Below, piece after piece: positions 45,747-58,000 of a stretch of DNA of 64,000 nucleotides. The stretch's first letter is position 1, and each line of letters starts with the position of its first letter. The stretch is taken from the NCBI GenBank assembly GCA_006384855.1, contig VCJN01000435.1, forward strand, positions 1 through 64,000, given 5' to 3'. A program made the translations under genes and the position numbers. The notes below the pieces were generated by a model. That model saw only the letters and a list, made by a program, of their open reading frames with translations, was not told the DNA's origin and made no database searches. The DNA is from Tetraselmis striata (Eukaryota > Chlorophyta > Chlorodendrophyceae > Chlorodendrales > Chlorodendraceae).

Positions 45747-46902
45747 TCAGTGGAAGTGGATGTTGTAGACCTGTGCTAGCTTGCGGTAGCCGTCCTTCTC
45801 CTCCGCGAAGCCGTGCTTGCTATTCTTGTACTTTATTTCGCGCTTGTAGTAGTAGTCGTTCTCGTTCACGTTGCCCTTCTCGTGCTTGTACCAGTAGTAC
45901 GCCTTTCCGACGCGCTTGTGGCCCCGCGCGCTCGTATGTCTCTGGGCTCAGCGCCCACGCGAGGCCGTACACGTGCGTCTCCTGGCACAGGTGCAGCGCC
46001 GCGTACATGGCCATCCAGCCGGTGGAGGGCACGTGCGGCGGGTAGGGCGCCACCAGCTTGCGCGCCATCATGTGCGAATCGTAAAACCCCGCTCGCGAGA
46101 AGCGCGTCAGCATGGAGGACGAGTTGGAGTACTCTAGCCACTTGGCCAGGAATCGCGTGCGCTCCGGCTTGGGCGGCGGCCCGGCCAGCCCCTTGGGCTT
46201 GTTGGTGGGTGGCCAGACCAGCGCAACGCCGCCGGGGTCCAGTCGCAGCAGCTCCGCGAGGTTGCGCTCGGCGATGTGCATGTCGTGCATGATCCGGATC
46301 GTGGTGCGCCGGCCGACGTCGCTCTCGTGCTTGTAGGTGGGCGCGTTGTTGAGGCGGATGACGGCGGGGTAGGCGTCGATGACGCGGCCCCACTGCGACT
46401 TCTTCATCACACCGGAGGATCCCACGATGGCGCACTTGGTGAAGCACGGTGTCTTGAAGTTGTCTGGGATGGCGGGCGGCTTGTAAAAGCACTCGCGGTC
46501 CATCAGGTTGAACGCGCGCGGGAGGAATTTGCGCGTGAAGGAGCGCGGGTACGGGCTATGCGAGCGTATCAGCCCCCGCAAGCACGACTCCGCCTCGATC
46601 GGCGGCACCAGCGGCTCAATCGGCGTGTGGAATACATGACGCTCCACCTCGCCGCCGCCCTCCTCGCTGACCTCTTCGCCGTCGCCGCCCTGCCCTAACG
46701 GGCGCGCGCCACGCGCCGCCGCATCCCCCGAACCATCGACCGCGAATGCCAGAGACCGCCGCCGCTGCACCTGCGCCCCCAGCCTCCGCTGCTTCGGCTG
46801 ACAAGAGGCATCGCCCAGAAGCACTGCAACCACCACCGCCCACAGCAACAGTAGCGGCAGGGGCGCCGCTCGCCGGCCGCGCCGAGGCCAAAGGAGCGCC
46901 AT
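45747..46902 (-). CDS. GT29 sialyltransferase-like protein, one frame shift
   Basis: Family GT29 enzymes move a sugar acid, usually sialic acid, from a CMP donor onto glycans in the Golgi. The start MALLWPRRGRR precedes a type II anchor (LPLLLLWAVVVAVLLG). Sialyl motif L is clear (CAIVGSSGVMKKSQWG, then RLNNAPTYKHESDVGRRTT). Motif S is at PSTGWMAMYAALHLC. The frame of the first 300 residues then drifts into a basic tail, whereas an offset frame supplies GKAYYWYKHEKGNVNENDYY and KHGFAEEKDGYRKLAQ. This has the H-x4-E of motif VS and ends NIHFH at a stop at 45747. The switch is at the CCCC run 45922-45925 (GGGG in sense): one extra base explains it. There are no introns. The true donor and product in algae are unknown. 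Confidence 0.82.
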
Positions 46903-48065
46903 TATCGCCCGGTCGGTCGGTCAGCAGCGCCACGCGTGCGCTGGCTCTTCTTCGCCCGCCGTCTACCTTCCCACCGGAGCTGACCTCCTCTTGGTCAGGT
47001 GGTCAGTCAGTGGCGTGGTCTGTACAGCAGGTGGTCGCGGGTAGTCCTGGCTCGAGTTTGGCAGCTCTCGTCGAGCGGGTGGGCTCACTCGAGATGCGCT
47101 TTGACCGCCGGCGGGGGTAGCTACTGTCGCTGACTGCTGGCCCGCCAGCCCATTGGCCCCGCCCGGGGCGGAACGAGTAGAGACTACCGGTACCCGGGTA
47201 CGAATAGTGGCGCGCGCGCGACTCTACTGGTACCATAGCATACCATAGCCCTTTTATTTTGGTGATTTCCGATATCGCCTTCTGCTGCTAGCTCATGTAA
47301 TTATTAATAGCCCGATGAGACTGCCGCGAGCATGCGACGCGACATAGACCGCACCTGCGGACCTTTCGTGGTCAGTGCCGGGTATTTTTGATGGCAGTGT
47401 TTTAGACACAGTGTTGGAAATTATGTCACTGGACTTCAATTAGTCTTGCAGAATGCTTCGGCAATTTTCTTAATGACTATAACGGAGCGTCGCCTACCCA
47501 GGGCTTTCCGTTACTGGATTGCTGCCTTAACGGCCGTCGTAGAGACGCTGCAAGGGTTTCACTGGTGCCAGTCCTGTCCCTGGGACGGGGGAAAACAAAA
47601 AAGACCGCACCTGCCGGCCTGCGCGGTCTCCGCGCGCGCTTGATCCTCATTGTGAGGTGGGATGCTGACGATAGATGAGCCGTCACTTGATCCACCGATA
47701 CGCCGCTCATCCGATGATGCTGGCGGATGGATGATGGATTGCTGTGGGTTCAGAATGTAGGGTGTATACTCAACCTGAAACCCTAGAAACCCTTGTACTT
47801 GCGTGGCCCCGCAGCAAACGGGGTTACCCCTATACGACCCAACAACGCAGCAGCATGCCGCCGTGCCCGCGCGCGCTCATAGCCGCTTATTCGCGAGACA
47901 TCCTGCTGCCCTCTGCCGATGACAACTACCACTGTCGACTGCGCCGCAAGCTCCCTTTGTTCAGAGTGACGAGTGAACCAACTTGGAGGACCGTCGCGAA
48001 TTCGGTCAGTCTTGAGAGGTTTTTCGTGTGTCACGCTCACGTATCCTGCAGCCGGCGCCGCAGCG
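46903..48065. other. intergenic, holds a LINE tail
   Basis: Between the divergent sialyltransferase and bestrophin genes. Both promoters should lie here, but no TATA box is obvious. A 5'-truncated LINE tail occupies 47357-47606, with the shared module just before it. Confidence 0.5.
47255..47606 (+). mobile_element. 5'-truncated LINE tail with shared upstream module
   Basis: 47357-47606 matches the LINE 3' end (GTGGTCAGTGCCGGGTATTT through the A-rich tail AAAACAAAAAAG), with a small deletion near 47410. 47255-47300 repeats the module found at 34738-34785. The tail after GTCCTGTCCC differs (TGGGACGGGGG), so this is a somewhat diverged subfamily. Confidence 0.8.
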
Positions 48066-49526
48066 ATGAGTGGCAGTGCGGCGCCGGCAGCGGCCGTCCG
48101 GATGCCGGCGGTAGCATCGGGCCCCATAGCTCGCAGATGCATTGGTGGCCCGGGCTGGGCAATCCCAGCTCACGGCCCGCCACGGATCATCTGCCGCCGC
48201 CTAAAGCGCAAGGCCGACGGGCTGCGGCCCCGCGCTGCGCCGGCCGGCGGCAACAGGGGCGGCAGCGGCGGGGTCATTCCGGGGAAAAGCCTGTGGCAGC
48301 TCATCATGGAAGAGGTGTATGCCCCCCCCCCTCCCCCCTCCCCCCCTTTCTCTTCTGACTCCGCCAATTTTGAGCGCTGCCACCCACAGGCCGACAGCCC
48401 ATCATGCCCCTTGCTGAGCTATATAGGCCAATGCCAGCTGGTAATTAATTCCCGTACTTCCCATGCTGGCTGCACTTTTTTATGTTTTCTACAGGTGAAA
48501 AGGGGAGGGCGAGGAGGGCCCCGGGGGGGGGGGGGGGGGGGCGAGGAGGGCCCCAGGGGGAAGGGGGCCGTGGGTGGGGATTGGGGGTAGCCGCCGATGT
48601 TTCGTCAGATATGGAGATACACATGCTGTGGCAGGCTGGGCGATCAGAGAGGCTGCCTTTCGATGTGCTATGCCGTAGGTCGCAACCGAAATGCTCGTAG
48701 CAATCATTGATGGTGGTCATTCGCAGAGTCGTGGAAATGGCGGCGATGGGGCCTCTGTTCCACCTCCCCAATAAAATCTCCTACCACCCCCCTTTTCCCT
48801 GCTGCCTTGGTATTTTCTGCCGCTGACCTCAACTCGTCCAGACCCGTGCATGCCTTCCAGCTGAGCGTGCCCCCTTACCTGGGCGCCATCCAGCCGTCTG
48901 CTGCCCCATTCCGCCATGATCAGCGCACCTTCGCCCTTGGCCCTTGCACCCCCCCCTGTCCCCTTCGCTCCCACATCCGCTCCCTTGCACTGCGCTAAGC
49001 GCTGCTTGACGGTTGGCTGCATCTAGATCTCGCTGGAGCGGAAGGCCACGCTAGTGGAGCTGCCAGTGTTCTTTGGGCAGGACCGCCCAGAGAAGAGCTT
49101 TGACTTTGAGCGCTGGGAGAAGCACAAGTCCAGTTCGCGCTACGGGCGCCTGCCGCTCGGCCTCCTCTTCAGCATCACCACGCGCCGCGTCGTCGTCGTC
49201 GTGGCGCTGCTCACCGCCTGGTCCATCGCCGTGGGCTCGTACAACGCGGTGGCGGCCGAGCACCAGGGGTGGCCGGAGCTGGCGCTCCCGCTGGAGCCGT
49301 TCGAGCTGACCGCCCCCGTGCTCGGCCTGCTGCTCGTGTTCCGCACCAACAGCGCCTACGAGCGGTTCGATCTCGGCAACAGCAGCACCTGGGAGGTCAC
49401 CAACCAGGCATGCACCGCTCGCCACCCCTGCTACCATACGTAAAATAAACACACCATTAGCTCGCTGCGGAGTAAGTGCATCACGGCATCCGATTTGGTT
49501 CTGGGGTGTTATAGCCCCCTCCCCTC

Positions 49527-49561
<35 letters not shown>

Positions 49562-51152
49562 TGTGTATGACAACTATACATACTAGCGCGTAGGTGGCAA
49601 TTGGTTTTAAGCGACAGTGCCTGGCCGTGTTAATTAAATTTGCCACCCTTCTAGTGTTGCAGTAAACCTTATTACTTGAGTACTGATACAACTCGCTACT
49701 CACTATTTATAGTGGTACCTGTACCGGCCGGTACCACATTGGTACCATTCCGCAATATTGCCTGATGGCAGCAATATTGCGTGATGGCAGCAATCGTAAT
49801 GTCTATTGATGATGATAACCCGTAGTAATCATGAAGGTAATGTTATCATTGTGCATTAGTACTCATTCTTGTGTATTGCCATCTGATTTCAAACAACGTA
49901 CCTAAGCGGTACAATCTCAAATGATGTACTTTTTGCTATCTGAAATGAATTCGCAATACTGTCATGTATCTGTCAGTCTCCCTTCAAGAACAAGCAAATT
50001 ATCAAGACATTCTCTCTTCTATTATAGATTCTTTGATTTTTCTATTATAATTCCTGCACATGCATCCTAATAGACTGGCGGGTCATTATGCACACACTTC
50101 AGGCTGTATCTCCACACCCAATGGGGTGTAGCGATGCTATGAAGAAATGGGTCTAGCTTCTCCCCCCCTCCCCCCCCCCCCCCCCCTCCCCTCCCTCCAA
50201 AAGCACACAACATGCGGCACGATGAGACCCGTAGATCGTCCGCTGTGGGCCATCGATCCTGACCCGTCTCCCTTGCCTGGCGCACCGCACACGGCAGGTG
50301 CGCAACCTGGTGCGGCACCTGGTGGTCTACAGCACAGCCGCGGCGACGCCTTCGGCAGAGAAGGCGGCGGCGTGGGAGCTGGTGGACGCGTTCCTGCTGC
50401 TGCACAGCTGGATGATGACGAGTTACCTCAAGGGGGCGCCCAACTCAGGGCAGCAGGCGGCGGTGCTGCGCGCCGCGCTGGGGCAGCAGGAGGAGGTCCG
50501 GCGGCTGGCCACCGGCGGCCTCTCCTTCTGGGCGCTCTCCGCCAGCGTGTCGCTCGCGATGGCGCGCCGGCTGCCGGGGATGGCGGAGGGGGAGCGCTTG
50601 ATGGCGGAGGAGAGGCTGAGCGCGCTCACGCTCAGCCTGGGCTCCTGCGAGCGGCTGCTGCGCACGCCCATCCCGCTGGGCTACACGCGCTACAGCGTGC
50701 GCTTCCTGTGGATCTGGCTCACCCTGCTCCCTCTCGCGCTCGCGCGCACCTTTGACTCCTTCGGCCTCGGCACCTGGTGGGAGGACAAACCGCAGCCGCT
50801 GCTCCCGCTCGCCATGCTCTTCATCGGTTTCATCTTCCTGTCCATCGAGGACATCGCGGTGCAGATCGAAGAGCCCTTTGCCATCCTGCCGCTGCGGCAG
50901 CACCAGAAGTGGCTCATCAAGGATGTGCGGCAGCTGCAGGCGGTGGTCACCGCGTACGCGGACGACTGCGGCACCGTGGGCGCCTCCGTGGATGGGGCTG
51001 ACAACACGGACGCGGACGGCGTCGCCGGCATCGGCGACATCGTGCCGCTCGCCAAGCGCCGGCAGAGGCAGGCGGCCAAGTACCTGCTGGCACGCAGCGT
51101 GCGCACGCTGCGCGAGAGTGGCGCCAATGGCAGCGGCACCGACAACCCCTGA
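48066..51152 (+). CDS. bestrophin-family anion channel, plastid type
   Basis: Three exons, 48066-48314, 49027-49407 and 50298-51152, join in phase 0 to give about 494 residues. Exon 1 (MSGSAAPAAAVRMPAVAS...) is rich in Ala, Gly, Pro and Arg, like a transit peptide. Exon 2 holds RWEKHKSSSRYGRLPLGLLF, then helix 1 (VVVVVALLTAWSIAVGSY) and helix 2 with LLLVFRTNSAYERFDLG. Exon 3 holds VRNLVRHLVVYS, IPLGYTRYSVRFLWIW with the next helices, and SIEDIAVQIEEPFAILPL, the signature region of bestrophin-like and VCCN1-type channels. Such proteins pass chloride or bicarbonate across the thylakoid membrane in plants and algae. Intron 2 begins with GC instead of GT (ACCAACCAG then GCATGC). It also holds a TC microsatellite. 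The family is sure; thylakoid location is inferred. Confidence 0.88.
49526..49560. repeat. (TC)n microsatellite in bestrophin intron 2
   Basis: About 17 CT/TC units, in the 890-base second intron. Confidence 0.95.
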
Positions 51153-53604
51153 GGAGCGGCACGCATGGCTGCTGTGGGCGGGTCGCGCCATCTGCCGCAG
51201 TACAGTTACCCGCCACAGCGAAGGTACCCGGCAGTTTTTTCTGAATAACGCTCTACGATACAGCTCTACATGCCAGCCGAGAGCCCCATCGGGCGGCGGG
51301 TAGTGGCACCCACGAGGGCCTCTGGATTCCGACACCCGAAACACATGAGGAGGGGGCGGCGCGCCTCCACACACGCATGGATATCTTTGTAACCACTAGC
51401 ACCATCCAACTTAGAGGTAGAAGTGAGTAGTGGCGTTATAATATATGTTGTCTTCAGGGTTGCATATTTCTTCTTGATGTGTGTCTCTGAGACGTTAGCG
51501 ACGGCCCACTGAGGATATCGCATGAGTATCAGCACCTCGATCGACCCTGTGCTGGGAAATCGGCAGCAAAAGCTCCGAAACCAGCTGTAACAGTTATCAA
51601 CCACTACCTTTGTCATTCTGTTGCGGACCAACATCACAACGCCTCGTTTACCGCGGCCGGCAATCCCACCGTAAGTTGTCTACCGCGGAGGATGTAGCGC
51701 AAGCACGCTGCGCTTTCGTTGAAACGGCGAAGGTCGCGATTTGGTGCTCCACAGTCCAAAGCCATATGTTGTGACTATCCCCCTCCATTGTGAAGATGTG
51801 GCGCCATCTGGCCCGTCTCCGTCGAAATCTAGCAGCACCTTGCGCCCGGACGTCACCTTTTGCGAGCTGCAGCGCGGCCCCGCTCCATCGTAACGTCACA
51901 TCAACATTCCGAGACGGCCGCGAAGATGATGACGCGTGAAAGAACTTCCCACCATCGACCTGCCGCATTGCGACGGCATAGAGCGCGCCATCGGACACCC
52001 CTTGGAATTGCCCACACACAGCCGCTATCCGCCCGATGCCGTTGCCGTTCCCTTGAGGACGCAATGCGTCTAATATACACGGCGAACGCCACAACGCAGC
52101 GTTCCGAAAACCATCGGCATATTCGCGATTTCTAGATTCCGTCGCAGCCAGAAGCTACTGGTACTCCAGAACCATATATCTAATATATATAATACATATC
52201 GTGATCGTCTGGGCTCTTCTTTATAGTGGTTTTCCATGGCGACACGTTGTCTGCGTTCGTTCTCCGCGTCGACAATATTAGGTAGCCGAAGGTCATCGCT
52301 ATTAGATATCGCGCATGGCGGCACTGCATCAAACGCCCGCAGCGGGGTGACGATGACAACGATGATGACACGCGAACGCCGCGCAGCATCGAGCTGCCCG
52401 ACCTCTTGGTGCAGCAGTATTAATGAGATGCGTCATTCGGCGTGATTTCGCAAACGATTATCGTCCATGTAGACCCAGCGTTCGGCGCCAATACCGCTAG
52501 GAACTTAGAAAGAGGTTGCGGTAATACATGGCGGCTGTTGAGAGGTTGCGGGATCAAATGCTCGTTGCATATGGCGGCCGGCATCACCACTGCACATTCC
52601 TAACGGCGTATAGTCAAAGACGGATGTCGCCTCGTCATACTTTGTAATGGTTGGCATCGTCGGCCGCCGCCGGTGAACCGAGTTGCGGAACGTTGCTGTC
52701 GGTCACATGAGCCAATGCGATATAGTCATATATACAAAAACCATTTCCTATAATTAAAAGTGTCCTTGACAAAGTGTTCCTTGCGTTGAAAGTATCCCCC
52801 GCCAGGAAGGGATTTGAAAATAAATAGGGCGCCAAGCGCACTTGGCGTCCCGGAATTCACACTGCTACCCCCACCCGCCAGGATATGTTTGCGAACGCCG
52901 TCGAGGCCGGCCGGGGTGCGACGGGTCGTTGACGGTTGACATCGGACCGAGCGGCATTACCTCAAAGGAGCCCGTGGCGAGTTTATTGTGAGCGCGGGCG
53001 GTTCCCGCTTCCCCCATCGTCGCCATTTCCGCGTCACTTTCCAACAAGCCCACGTGAACGTCGCCTATAACTCTTTTATGGTACGTTCAAGTAAGAGCAT
53101 AAATGCACGACGCAGAGCTCGACGGGGTGATGCGGCGGAAATCGTGACCCCGGCCGGAAGCGAGACGCGCCCACGCGCACTAATGGTCCCCCCCCCCCCC
53201 CCCCCCCCGGGTGGCCGTGGTAGTATGTAGACGCGGCCACTTGCACCGGGGCATGCGCGGCTCGACCGCGTCCGCGGGGGACCTTGGGTATGGGGGGCAG
53301 CAATCCATTCTATTGGGATATTTTTTATCCCTACGGGCTGATGGAGCGCCACTCGTGGCTGATCTCTCTCTATATATTACATATACATATATTTCTTTGC
53401 CGGCTCCCTTGCGCGCGCTCTCTGACTTTCAACATATAATGCATGAAGCCACGCAACAAAACATTCCCTAAATAGTATACTACATCGAGCGGATGAACGA
53501 GGTCGAATTTTAGCGCACCCCCTTCCTCGCATCAGTTCGTCCGGCCCGGAGGCGGGTTTCTAAAAGCGACGCGAAAGGGCGGGACTGAATCACGTGCTCC
53601 GAAA
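51153..53604. other. intergenic, no gene recognised
   Basis: About 2.4 kb past the bestrophin gene. Many short frames on both strands, none with a domain. It includes a C run (53187-53208) and several AT-rich patches such as 52170-52195. The G/C-tract pattern is as elsewhere. Confidence 0.45.
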
Positions 53605-54470
53605 CCAGCAGGTCTCGATTTTTAATTCTTTTTCACGAGTACATGTAGCTCGTGTCGCATATATATAAGCTGGTCCGAAACCATGTCGCCATATTGTTGT
53701 TGCTGCATTCATCGTAGTCACAAAAGGGGTGTCGCAAGTGCTCGTCCAACGAAGGATTGCTACCAGTACTAGTACCCGTACCCTAGCATACGCTACATGA
53801 GAAGGCGGCGGACCGGCGGGGTCTACGCTTCGACAAGCTACCATCAATTTTGGACTATTTGGTTTTTAATTTTGCGGGACAAGTCATCTTTTCTAGTAGA
53901 ACAACCAAGTCTCGATTTTTAATTCTTTTTCGCGAGTACCTGTAGCGCGTGTCGCATGTAGAAGCTGCTCCGAAACCATGTCGTCGCAGCATTCATCGTA
54001 GTCACAATAGGGGTGTCAAGTGTTCGTCCAACGAAGGACTGCTACCAGTACTGGTAACCTAGCATACGCTACATGAGAAGGCGGTGGAGCGGCGGGCGGG
54101 GTCTACGCGTCAACAAGCTCCCATCAATTTTGGACTATGTGGTTTTTTATTTTGCGGGACGATAAGTCTTTTCTAGTAGAACAACCATCTAATATCGATT
54201 TTAGTTTTTTTTCATGAGTACCTATAGCGCGTGTCGCATATAGAAGCTGCTCCGAAACCATATTGTCGCAGCATTCATCGAAGTCACAGTAGGGGTGTCA
54301 CAAGTGCTCGTCCAACTAAGGATTGCTGTCAGCACTGGGACTCGTACCTTAGCAGACGCTACATAAGAAGGCGGTGGAGCCGCGGGGTCTACGCGTCGAC
54401 AAGCTACCATCAATTTTGAACTATTATTTGGTTTTATGTTTTGCGGAACAATTCTTTTCTAGTCGCCATT
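53605..54470 (+). repeat. three tandem units of about 290 bases
   Basis: Units start near 53605, 53906 and 54189. Each holds in order an AT-rich TCGATTTTTAATTCTTTTT-like start, GTGTCGCAT, CTGCTCCGAAACCAT, GCAGCATTCATCG, TCGTCCAAC, ACGCTACAT, GAAGGCGG and CTACCATCAATTTTG, and ends TCTTTTCTAG. The units differ by scattered substitutions and by small indels (an ATATATA gain in unit 1). No protein-coding frame runs through all units. Confidence 0.9.
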
Positions 54471-55026
54471 TCGCCACAGTGAGCAGTCCCAGCGACTACA
54501 GGGTACTATTATTCGGAGACATACTCGCTACAGCGGCACAGCAGCTTATTAATCGAGGCGGAGCAGCATCCGCCGCCACCACTCTTCATCGCGCGCATAT
54601 ACGGGCTATGCCAGACCTGCGACTGCAGTTGGCGCAAGAGGTCGATGAGTGCTGGGGCAGCTTCGGCCGATGTGCTGGGGCGAACTTTACTTTTACTTTT
54701 TACCGCCGCATATAGTCGCTAGTAGAAAAAAACATCGCAATGCGTTTCTGACACGTGCACGCCACATCTTCAGCTGCCGGACTTGCCGCAGCAACGGATG
54801 TCACTGGGAGCGCGCCTACCTACGCCCCTTTTACTTTCCGCCATATAGGTCTCATTCGTCGCCAATGCCGCTGCGTTCCGCCGGCGGGTGTTACACGCGC
54901 GCTTGGGGCAGCGGCGGGCGCGGCGCGGTCGAGCTGCTATGGGCGCCGCGAGCGCCTCTCCTCGCGGTAGGCGCACTGCGCCCCGCCGCCCCTGCCGGGG
55001 CCCCGCCGCTGGCTGGGCTGCGCGGG

Positions 55027-58000
55027 ATGGCATCGGTGGCGGCGGCGGCCAGCGCGCGGCTTGGCACGGTTGCGGCGCGCGCGTCGCCGGCGGGCGCGGA
55101 GCTGCCGCGCGTGGTGCTGCGGAGGGACGGCGGGCGAGCGCCGCCGCAGGTGCGACCCGCGCCCAGCAGGGTCGCCGAACTGAAGGTGCCGATGCACCTA
55201 TAAGAACCCGCCATACATAAGCTTCTATTGAAACGGGCTGCATGCTACCAGTGGAACCATTCGCTATAATCGCTCCGGTCGAGCTTCGTCTTACTTGACC
55301 TCTGAAATGTGGGGCAGGTTCTTATTGTGGGGCAGTGTTGTCATTTCCATGCTGAGAGAGTATGCCGTAAATACTACGACCTCGTTGCTGCCGATGCCGC
55401 CTTTGCTTATGTCATCGAAGGGCACCCCCTCTGTTTGGCCGAACGCGCCGAGGTAGTAGCCCCTTCCTGGGGGTCAGCCTCCCCTCCCCCCCCCCCCCCC
55501 CGGGACGATCACCATTGCGTGTGGTAGTGCTTGCATGATACCGCCTTGATTATACCGCCGCGCATGTCGGAGGGTCGGGGCAGACGGCAGCCACCTTGTC
55601 AAGCATGACTGCCTCCACTGCCTGCAGCTTCAGGCACGAGCCGCCTGGCGCTTCGCCCGCATGCAGCGCCGCACTAAAACGCATGAATGCTCCCACCCTT
55701 TTCCCCAGACCGCACGCCTGCGCTGGGTCGACAGTGACCGGCGCGGCGGAGGCAACGTGTACGAGCTGGGAGGCATCCAGGTGAGCACGACAGCCCCATC
55801 ACGCCTGCGCAGCAATACCCCATGCGACTGATGACGTGGTGCGGTGGGGCGATGCCTCTCACCCCTCACTCTCCACTGCTGCAGTTGAGCATCCGCTCAC
55901 TCTTAAGCTGTCCATCTATTGCCCCCCCCCCCTGTGCACGTACACAATCTACATGTCCAGTCATGGTTTCACATGATGCGTCAGAGATGGATCATCCTAT
56001 GCAGAGCTAATGGAACTTGTACACATGCAGTTGCTGCATGTGGAGTCCTTGCGGCAGCTACATACCATAATGTGGTGCACAGCATACAGATGCGGATTGT
56101 TTCTTGAGACCATAGCACGCCATCTCGCATCATATCAGCCAGGGCGTAGTTTTCGTCCCTAATCTGAGAGTTATATGACAGGTTCCCATAAGTGAGTCGG
56201 CATCCGTATGTACAGAGTCACCATGGGGCCATGGCCAACTAGCCGCGCCATCTCACCGTGGCGCCGCGGGCTCACTCGCAGCTCCCTCCCCCGGCCTCCG
56301 CACCCCGCCTTGCCTCCTGCTTCCTTGCCTGCGCGCAGATCCACCTGCGCGCTGCGCTGCGCGAGTCGGGACAGCCCGACAGCTTCGCCGCAGCAGTGCG
56401 CGAGGTCGGGAGTAGCGGCAACCACAGCGGCAACGGCGACAGAATGGCGGCGTGGCGCCCGGCGAAGCTGACCGCCGGCGACGACGGCGCCACCTGGGCG
56501 CTGTCGTTCACGCCGCCGTCGCCCGACGGTGACTGGCAGATTGACCTGGGCGGCGGTGACCTGCTGGCGCTGGCTGCTTATGACGGCCATCTGCCATTTG
56601 GGTCAGTCGGCACGCTGGACCCCGCCGGGCCGCGCTGCCCGACGCCGGGCGCCCCGCCACCCGCGGCCTCGCTGGAGGCGGCGCTACCGCACTGGCCGGC
56701 CTCTACGCACGCCCGCCTCGGCGCCGGCGCCGGCTTGGCGGGGCACATGGGCGCGGTGGTGTTCGACGCCGAGGCGTTCTTGGACATGCTGGCGCTCAGC
56801 GCCTTCCCGGGGCCGGTGCTCTTCCCGCACGGCGCGCACAAGCTCGGCCTCGCGCTGGGCGCCCCGGCCGCCGCGGTGCGCGCGCTGCTGGAAGGCGGAG
56901 GCGACGGGGGTGTGGCAGAGGCGCTGCTGGCGGCGGGCGCGGGGTGCGACGTGCTATCCGGCCTCACTGGCGGCCGGCTGGTGGGCCGATTTGAAGATGG
57001 GCTAGGCCAGGTGAGCCCCCCCCCCCCCCCCCCCCTCTTGGTGCTGTGCTGCTCAGTGGGGCTTTCGCGGCTCGCTCGTCCTGCAAGTGGCCCAGCAATG
57101 TGGGCATAAGAGCCTCCCAAATGTGCCGACAGGCACTGAATGCACGCGCGCGCTCTTCTGTGCGGCTACCCGGTTAGTGTGTGTTTGCGAGAACCCACCT
57201 TTTGGCAAACCCTAGCCTTGGACCCTAGTAGCTGTCAGCAACTCTTGTTGATGTTTACGGCTACGGCTTTACGGTTACGGCTACGGCTACGGTTTACTGC
57301 AGTTTACGGCTACGGGTATCTATGACTGATACCAGAGTTCGCGTCCGCACGTTGGTTCCCACACACGTTGTAGGTGTCGTAAAGTTGCGGAAGCGGTTTC
57401 TGTTGGTGTGACCTGTGAGGCACATGCTTTGCGTCTCAGTTGGGATGGGGTGTAATAATGTATGGAGACACCTAAAGCAATAATATGCGCTGTCATGCCT
57501 ACGTAACTGGGATGAAGGCCATGTTAGGTGTGATCTTGTCGAAGCCGTAGACGTTATGTGGCGGTGGTGTGTGTGTGTGAGGACCGCGGGCTGCGACTCA
57601 GGGACTCGAGAGTGACACACATGGCTTGCGTACGTTTGTTGGACAGAATCACTACCATGCGCCCAGTGCTCCACTATGTGAGTGGGGGCCTGGGTAGGGG
57701 GGGGGGGGGTAAGGGAAGGGGGGGGGGGTACGTGTGCCACTATCGACCGACGACTTTGGCGTTACCGCGATCAGCGACCGAGTTCGAGTTTATGCTATGG
57801 ACGACGCGACGACGATACAAAGACCGAGTTCCCGTGTCGCGGTAGTATTGCCGTATCAACGACCGCGGCCGATTTTGCTGGTATCGCGACCGGCGACAAA
57901 CGAGTTCGCGCTGTCGCGATATATGTCGACGACCGTTTCGGGGACATGGCTCGATAACCGTGCAAAGCACTGAGCTGGCTGTGCATACCAGCTATTCGAC

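Noticed and set aside
50445-51374. 309-codon minus-strand frame opposite bestrophin exon 3
   Set aside because: GC-rich antisense shadow without domain content; the plus strand holds conserved bestrophin motifs.
53605-54470. CRISPR-like array
   Set aside because: Units are ~290 bases and diverged throughout; there are no short identical repeats with unique spacers, and the genome is eukaryotic.
54649-55203. 184-codon plus frame as a separate gene
   Set aside because: Only its 3' part, from the Met at 55027 to a good donor at 55150, makes sense as the leader exon of the JmjC gene; the upstream part lacks protein-like character.
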